64,000 nucleotides of DNA from Turbatrix aceti (taxonomy: Eukaryota; Nematoda; Chromadorea; Rhabditida; Panagrolaimidae), in contig OZ017767.1 of the NCBI GenBank assembly GCA_963969345.1, positions 5,236,739 to 5,300,738 of the forward strand. The letters run 5' to 3'. Numbering within the stretch: the first letter of the stretch is position 1; the number at the start of each line of letters is the position of its first letter. Position numbers and translations under genes: made by a program. Positions 59,401 to 64,000 of the stretch are shown piece by piece. The notes under the pieces were generated by a model. That model saw nothing but the letters and a program-made list of their open reading frames with translations. It made no database searches and was not told the DNA's origin.

Positions 59401-62400
59401 CGTGTAGTCGACAATGTACTCCTTGTTTGGTTGACAGTCTTGTATGTGGGCCAGTATTATCGATTCGGTACGCGGTTGTAGCGTTTGGTGTTCAAGAGCC
59501 TGGACTTTCAGTTTTGTTGCCTGCGCAGCGTCAATGAAGTTGATCATTGCTGTCGTCTGTCCATTACCGAGTGTGATCGTTCGTTTGTTGTAGTCGAATT
59601 GCACATTTCCCATGCGGTGTAGAAAATCTTCTCCAATGAGAAGCGGCGCTGGACAATGCTCGTCAGAGACAATGAGCATTGTAGTTGGCATTGACATGTT
59701 GCCGATTTTCAGTTCACCGTGGGTCTGCCCGATAAACGGTAATGTGGACTTGTTGACTGCTGTGGCACATTGATGTGTTGGCGCTTCGATAGGCAAGTGA
59801 AGTGTGTGTGCCAGGGATTCTCGACACAACGTGACGTTAGAACCGGTGTCGATGAGCGTTCGCGTCTTTCTCCCGTTTACTCTCACCGTGGTGAAGTTCT
59901 TCTTTGGCACATTGATGGCGCACACGGTGGGTATGAACGTGTGAATCACGGGGGCTTTCAACGAACGAAGCTCTGTTGCATGTACTGCTAGCCTTGGGGG
60001 TGCGCTCGGGCGTGGTGGCGGTGTCGCCTTCTTAGCTGTTAGTGCTCGAAAGGTTCTTACTGCTGCTCGAAGCAATACCATGGTTGGCAAAAATCGAAGT
60101 AGCACAATCGTGGTCATCAAAGATAGGATGCCAGTGATGATGAGAAAAATCACTGTCCAACTTCCAAACTGCTCTTCTAGTTTATCCATGATTTTCTCGA
60201 ACCATCCACGCTCTGTCGCCTCGGCAATTTTTTGACCAATTGATTCGATCATATTCCATTCATCACTGAGGGTGCCCATGAATTCATCGTTTGGGAAGTC
60301 GTTTGGGACTGCCAATCGGTTTAAATGTTTCTCAAGGTGCCGAGCTGCACTGAGAGCTTCGTTTGCGTCATTCTGGAAGACTACAGGTGCTGTCAACGGT
60401 TCCGTGTCCTTGTTTTCTGGTGGCGCGATTTTACTTTCCTCGACGATGGCATTAATGATGTCCGATCCTTGTACAAATGAGCCATTCTGAAGTTGATAGA
60501 GATCGCTCATCCGTGTACAATCATTGCTCTTGGCTTCACGAGTTAGCCGGGACGATGCCAAGTCAAGGTAGTATTCGCGGTTGTTGTAAATCACCTTTGG
60601 TCGCAACGCACAATCATTGTGACCTGTTGCTGGGCTCCACGTGACGTTCTGTACCGTTAGTATTGAACATTTCCGGACTTCGATTGCATTGCCAGCCAAT
60701 ACTGCTGTGACATCGTTTCGTCTCCACCACTTCCGAATTGCCAAATCGGGGTCCATTTGAAGGAAAGTATTTGTGGTGTCGACGTCACGATTGTAGTTTT
60801 CACACGTGGCTCGCCATAGAACTGTGAGCATTTCGACTTGTTGTTGGTGGTGCTGATGGATTGCATACTCCACACGCGTGTTGATTGCATGTGCGAGTTG
60901 CTCTGTGCCGAGTGTTTCCTCGATGTGTGATCCATCAAGCTGTTCAATTGGGTTTGTCCTGGGAGCAAGGCCTTCGACTTGAGCTAGTGCGGGAGGTAGT
61001 TGACGCATGGAAGTACCCAGACCATGTCGGTGCAACACTGGTTGAAGGAAATATACTTGCAAGTCTGTGAGTGTTGCTGGCACTGATCGATTGTATCGGG
61101 GTACTCGGCGAAATTGTGTTGAGTTCACAATGCCTTTTGCTCTTTTTACCTCGCCTGCGTCCTTGTGTCGCTTTTCCGAATGGGGTGGTGCGACTGGTTG
61201 GAATGGGACGTGCATCCAGCGTGTCGTTGTCGCCGATGATGGGATGACAGTTGTTGGTGTGGTTGGTGCCACCGTCGTTGTTGTCTCCATCGCAGAAGTA
61301 CTCGTTGTCGAGGGCACTATTGTTGTCAAAGTGGTTTGCGTTCTCGTGGTGGTTTCTGGTTGGCTGTGTGCAGTGGTCTGGAGTGTTGTCGTCACCTTTT
61401 GTGTCGTAGAGACCGTCGCCGTCGTTGTCGTTGGCGCTGCCGTTGTTGTTGTCGGCTTTGCCGTTGTCATTGTCGGCTTTGCCGTTGTCGTTGTCGTCGG
61501 CGCTGCCGTTGTTGTGGGCGGCAATGTTGTCGACTTTGTCACGACTGGCGTTTTCGTTGTTGGCGAACTCATCGTTGTAGTGGTTGTGGGCCGTGTACTC
61601 GTCATTGTCGTTGACGACGGAGTGGTTTTCGTTGTCGTCGAAGTCGTCGCAGTTGACCTGCCTGTGGTCGGCCTTGTACGCATCGTGGTAGATGTTACAG
61701 GTACTGTTGTTGTCTGGCTTGTTTTTGGTGTCGCCGTGGTAGTTACTGTTGTTGTCGGTTTAAGAGTTGTCGTGATTTGGGCTTGTCTGGGTGTTTCCAT
61801 GATCGGTTTCCGTAGGACTTCTGGCTCTGCATTTTCGTCAACTTCCTGTATTCGATGAGCCTGTCTCCGCTTTCGTTCATTGACCCTTTGCGGGACGTAC
61901 GGTCCTGCTCGTTCGGCTGGTCGTATCATGGGTTCTACGTTTTGAATGACTGCCCAGACATCGTTAGACAACTTTCGAGCTTCTTCCGGCACACAGTCTG
62001 GCGGTTTTCCACTTTCCGAGGTGCGAAATGCCATCTGCACTTCTGGTAGAATAATCTTGTTGTCTGCCGCTTTTCCTTTGTATGTGCCGACTTCAATGAA
62101 GTTGCATACCTCGGGTGCTGTCCAGACTACCGTCAAATTGGCGACTTGGCAAGCCTCCTGTGACAGTTGACATCGTGCCATATCGACAGCCGGTGACATC
62201 ATTTGTCCTCGAGCTGCCCGAGCTAGCGCTCGCTCAACGACCACCGTTGTGTAAGTCAGATTGTGTTGACCCACGAAGGGGTATTCATCACCGGATAGGG
62301 CAAACTCCGTGGTCCACTTATCCGTTGTCACTGGCCGAAGTGCAATACCATTGTAGCTTCCGGTAGCTGCGAAACTTTTGCAAGCTTCGACTGGTACGGG

Positions 62401-63798
62401 TCGATGTATGGTGTGCGGTACAGTACTCCACGCCTGCTTTTTCCAGAATACGAAATAGGCCCAACGGGTGTAAACGACTTGCGTGCAGAGTACTATCGGA
62501 ATTGGAGTCGGTGTCGTTTTCGGTACGAATAGACGTAGGTTTACGGCTTTCCAGTCATCTGGTGGAATCGGCGCACAATCAACGTGTTTCGGCTTGGCTA
62601 TGACTTTCTTTGCGACCTGGTGTTCCGGAAGGCATGATGTTACCAGAGCCTGTTGTGTTGAGTGCAGAGCGACAACCTCGTTGGTGGCGTCACGTAGGAA
62701 TGTGTCATCCTGCTTTGCTGTGTCCACTGCCGCTGTTGGAGTTAGCAGCATTGTGAACATGACTGCCACGACCGCCAGAAGAGGCAACGTCTGATTGAAT
62801 CCACGGCCGCGACCACGTTGTTGTCCGCGACCACGTCCGCGTTGACCTCCTCGGCCACGACCGCGACCACGACCAGCGTTGTTACCGTAGTCGTTAAAGT
62901 TGTTATCTTGTCGCCATGGTCGTCGATTGCCGGCATTGTTCTGGTAGCCTTGTTGATTGTTTTGCCAACGTTGGAACTGTCCCGGGTTGCTGTTTCCGTA
63001 ACCTCGCCAAGAATTTCCACGCCGTTGCCATCCGCCGCGCGAGGATACACCGTTGTTCGTGCGTCGATTTTGGAGATCCAGGCGGGCGAATGCAATAATT
63101 GCGTCCTCTTCCTCCTGCCCTTCTTGGAGTACGGCTTCTTGTTCAGCGGCCATGTTGATCTCCTCGTCGAGCGTGGCGGCCGCCGGCCGGTTGCGTACCA
63201 ATTGCCTCAGTTTTGGTTGCAGGTTGTACCGTAGTGTCTCCTTTATTAGTTGGTCCTTCACCTCTTGGGTGAAGTTTGCTTCCGGATACGCCGTATCCGC
63301 CAAGTCTCGCATTGCCTGTGCGAGCTCCATTACTGATTCTCCAACCTTTTGTTTCCTGTTGGCCAGCTGGTTCCGGGCTCGTTCTGGAGCGTTGTTTTTC
63401 GGAAGGCGAGCGGCCCATTCAGCCAGTGCATCTTCCCATTCTTCTTTGTGGTCGTCGGGGACCTGTTCCCACGCGGCCAGTGGCGAGCCGCGCAGGTAAA
63501 TAGGGAAGATCTCAACGAGCTCCTCCGGGTCCCATGCTGATGCTGTGGCCAGCCGGTTGAAGAGTTTGATAAAGGCGGGCAAACTTGTTGAGCCGTCAAA
63601 CGGGGCGAGCTCGTGGAACGGACGATTTCGCCTTCGCTGGGCCATTTCCTGTCGAGCTTCCTGCACTTCTTCTTGTTCCTCGTCGTTATTTCCGAAGAAA
63701 TAACCCAAGACGCTGTTGTTGGCCAGAGTGGGGTTCTGTAATCGGCGTCGGGCTTTAGGTTCGTTATAAGGGATCACGCGCTGGTTCCGTAATATCAT
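56437..63798 (-). CDS. Gag-glycoprotein-Pol polyprotein of the retroelement
   Basis: 2,453 aa with no stop or frameshift. Residues about 55-215 form a retrotransposon Gag domain. Residues 240-333 are Arg/Gly-rich and appear to replace a zinc knuckle. A hydrophobic signal-like segment at about 337-357 (PLLAVVAVMFTMLLTPTAAV) opens a segment of about 900 residues with scattered Cys, several N-glycosylation sites (NLT, NRS, NVT, NGS), a dibasic RKRR near 640 and a long Thr-rich mucin-like stretch (about 665-855), closed by a membrane span near 1210-1235 (WTVIFLIITGILSLMTTIVL). Pol follows: protease LIDTGSN near 1313, RT with YVDD near 1758, RNase H starting TDASAKG near 1912, integrase with HHCC zinc finger near 2125 and DDE core (HIDLLGP; VSDNGRQF; an E in NGQVERSN), and a GPF/Y-like tail. 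How the products are separated is not visible. Confidence 0.88.
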   Translation of the reverse strand: MILRNQRVIPYNEPKARRRLQNPTLANNSVLGYFFGNNDEEQEEVQEARQEMAQRRRNRPFHELAPFDGSTSLPAFIKLFNRLATASAWDPEELVEIFPIYLRGSPLAAWEQVPDDHKEEWEDALAEWAARLPKNNAPERARNQLANRKQKVGESVMELAQAMRDLADTAYPEANFTQEVKDQLIKETLRYNLQPKLRQLVRNRPAAATLDEEINMAAEQEAVLQEGQEEEDAIIAFARLDLQNRRTNNGVSSRGGWQRRGNSWRGYGNSNPGQFQRWQNNQQGYQNNAGNRRPWRQDNNFNDYGNNAGRGRGRGRGGQRGRGRGQQRGRGRGFNQTLPLLAVVAVMFTMLLTPTAAVDTAKQDDTFLRDATNEVVALHSTQQALVTSCLPEHQVAKKVIAKPKHVDCAPIPPDDWKAVNLRLFVPKTTPTPIPIVLCTQVVYTRWAYFVFWKKQAWSTVPHTIHRPVPVEACKSFAATGSYNGIALRPVTTDKWTTEFALSGDEYPFVGQHNLTYTTVVVERALARAARGQMMSPAVDMARCQLSQEACQVANLTVVWTAPEVCNFIEVGTYKGKAADNKIILPEVQMAFRTSESGKPPDCVPEEARKLSNDVWAVIQNVEPMIRPAERAGPYVPQRVNERKRRQAHRIQEVDENAEPEVLRKPIMETPRQAQITTTLKPTTTVTTTATPKTSQTTTVPVTSTTMRTRPTTGRSTATTSTTTKTTPSSTTMTSTRPTTTTTMSSPTTKTPVVTKSTTLPPTTTAAPTTTTTAKPTMTTAKPTTTTAAPTTTTATVSTTQKVTTTLQTTAHSQPETTTRTQTTLTTIVPSTTSTSAMETTTTVAPTTPTTVIPSSATTTRWMHVPFQPVAPPHSEKRHKDAGEVKRAKGIVNSTQFRRVPRYNRSVPATLTDLQVYFLQPVLHRHGLGTSMRQLPPALAQVEGLAPRTNPIEQLDGSHIEETLGTEQLAHAINTRVEYAIHQHHQQQVEMLTVLWRATCENYNRDVDTTNTFLQMDPDLAIRKWWRRNDVTAVLAGNAIEVRKCSILTVQNVTWSPATGHNDCALRPKVIYNNREYYLDLASSRLTREAKSNDCTRMSDLYQLQNGSFVQGSDIINAIVEESKIAPPENKDTEPLTAPVVFQNDANEALSAARHLEKHLNRLAVPNDFPNDEFMGTLSDEWNMIESIGQKIAEATERGWFEKIMDKLEEQFGSWTVIFLIITGILSLMTTIVLLRFLPTMVLLRAAVRTFRALTAKKATPPPRPSAPPRLAVHATELRSLKAPVIHTFIPTVCAINVPKKNFTTVRVNGRKTRTLIDTGSNVTLCRESLAHTLHLPIEAPTHQCATAVNKSTLPFIGQTHGELKIGNMSMPTTMLIVSDEHCPAPLLIGEDFLHRMGNVQFDYNKRTITLGNGQTTAMINFIDAAQATKLKVQALEHQTLQPRTESIILAHIQDCQPNKEYIVDYTEERVEGFTSVARQVVRTDKTGVVPIRILNPHNTDVRLWKNQTIAFAEQIDDQSCPTVFEVTVNTKTYVPPEANLLDKIPEYPSEITKEKDELNLEGSILSPAGKRKVRKIIDRHPNAFTGSDGIIGHYNGPIRHRIDLTDETAVTRVRPHRVPLSLRSEVQRQIKDMLAQRIIQPSTSPFAAPIVLVKKKDGSYRFAVDYRALNKITRKQVYYLPQISEIMDIVGGKAIYSTFDLQAGFHQIEVEPRHRERTAFLTFVGLFEFLRMPFGLCGAPQTFTNVMEGLRRELSAAILIYVDDVIISSQTEEEHLQDVEQFLTVMEKYNMKLKKSKCTIGQAEIKYLGHLISAKGIRPDPQKIADIKGLKRPATLKELRSLIGALSYFRRFIPKFAEVMHPMYDLTKQDKDVSKEWTAEHDTALEQVKQLLASAPTLAAPRVMLPFVIETDASAKGVAAVLLQEHEDGQHPVAFASRKLNKHEANYPAVETEALAIVFAIKEFRCYVEGAPESVLRTDNSALTALLRRKDLTGRLAKYQMVIQDANLKIEHRSGKSNLWCDHVSRYPTEQQVNAVMAPPEVTIEKIQEEQNNDPETKMILLYLNNPVGDNPLPKQIRARVKIHEGTIVLTTKGNKKNRLWIPTTLRRAMFNDFHSLITQGGHLGQARTLDKIKDRAYWPAMDADVAKWTKECVICHQAKTKAGDRQATPLQPIPPATQPMERVHIDLLGPLPITTKENRYVLAVIDAFSKFLWVMPLTNITADTVINAFIANVIAVAGVPTLVVSDNGRQFVSAAFIDLGRAMGFEHRTTTPYHPQANGQVERSNRTIGHIIRSAVMETTEVEWDIALPFAQMAYNTATHEATGLDPFQVMYLRAPQLPSDNFLRLADTETNSAHMHATAGAALRMWETIHKKLQTQNEQMKRSADRQRKATEKKIEIGDRVLVTVDYMPRQNKFSPKWRGPFEVTALRNKNVQLDDNTWTHIDKIKLMHTP

Positions 63799-63992
63799 AC
63801 TACCACACGCGAGATGACAACAACCGCGCCGCCGGGGAGTGTGAATGTCGCTGTCAAGTTTATTCTCCCTTTCTTGTTGTTCTTCTCCGCCTTTCGGGAT
63901 GATGTTTGATGCATTTGAGGTTATTGCCAGATTTCTGATGCCTTATTTTTATTTTTGGAAACACAGTAGGCCGCCGTACACTACACGTAACA
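63799..63992 (-). other. 5' terminal region of the retroelement
   Basis: The 194 bp before the polyprotein start should be the 5' LTR plus primer-binding site. It shares only its outermost 15 bp (TGTTACGTGTAGTGT on the minus strand) with the 3' LTR; the rest does not align by eye. It has its own AATAAA. No convincing primer-binding site was found. Confidence 0.5.
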
Positions 63993-64000
63993 CAATCACC
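63993..64000. repeat. right target-site duplication and resumption of repeat unit B
   Basis: CAAT repeats the base run left of the element (56137-56140), and CAATCACC matches unit A at 52839-52846. Confidence 0.7.

Larger units (their letters stand above)
56141..63992 (-). mobile_element. Ty3/gypsy-like LTR retroelement with a glycoprotein-like segment
   Basis: 7,852 bp inserted in repeat unit B. The termini are TGTTA...TAACA, flanked by a 4-bp duplication CAAT (56137-56140 and 63993-63996); unit A shows the site without the element. A single open frame of 2,453 codons fills most of it. A polypurine tract (GGTGGGGAGGA on the minus strand) lies directly next to the 3' LTR. The frame is intact and the host copy undecayed, so the insertion is young. 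Confidence 0.9.

Noticed and set aside
61336..61858. Plus-strand Val/Cys/Arg-rich open frames opposite the mucin-like stretch
   Set aside because: They are mirror images of the Thr-rich repeat coding on the minus strand.

Overview
This is nuclear DNA from a nematode. The best evidence is two exact copies of the SL1 spliced-leader RNA gene (52604 and 55902), each with the 22-nt leader, the splice donor directly after it and an Sm-type site. Other nematode marks are introns mostly of 40-60 bp ending in TTTTCAG, SL-type acceptors a few bases upstream of several start codons, a ground-like (hedgehog-related) gene, and one-to-one homologues of familiar worm genes. I cannot place the species more finely from the sequence.

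Layout. 1-8.1 kb: a small secreted Cys-rich protein (-), Aha1 (-), a four-TM protein (+) whose third intron carries a terminal-inverted-repeat element, two small PH-domain proteins in tandem (+), and a saposin-like secreted protein (-). 8.6-15.3 kb: a three-finger-type membrane protein, the translation release factor eRF3, the ribosome-assembly factor KRR1, and a ground-like secreted protein (-). 16.3-20.5 kb: an 800-aa acidic orphan (+) facing a divergent annexin (-). 22.4-29.4 kb: a small orphan (-), a BLM/HIM-6 RecQ helicase, and an orphan with a weak F-box-like start. 31.0-44.1 kb: one gene of about 18 exons and 4,000 residues encoding the PAM/Highwire/RPM-1 (MYCBP2) ubiquitin ligase. 44.6-48.6 kb: a small Lys-rich protein, tRNA-Arg(TCG), and cathepsin F (-), whose last intron holds a complete gene on the opposite strand.

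The last 12 kb are different: AT-rich, repetitive and nearly free of host protein genes. A 3,298-bp unit (52121-55418) holds an SL1 RNA gene, a hAT-type MITE with an 8-bp target duplication and five copies of a 328-bp satellite. A second unit starts immediately afterwards, and its first 722 bp match the first unit base for base wherever I compared them. That second unit is interrupted at 56141 by a 7.85-kb Ty3/gypsy-like element on the minus strand. The element has one uninterrupted 2,453-codon reading frame running Gag, then a glycoprotein-like segment of about 900 residues, then protease, reverse transcriptase, RNase H and integrase.

The genes do not form one pathway. They cover chaperone regulation, translation termination, ribosome assembly, DNA repair, synaptic ubiquitin signalling and lysosomal proteolysis. 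Spacing is generally wider than in a nematode operon, and several genes show their own leader acceptor. The parts most worth pursuing are the SL1 repeat unit, the retroelement with an envelope-like segment inside its polyprotein, and a short repeat family that recurs in introns of unrelated genes.
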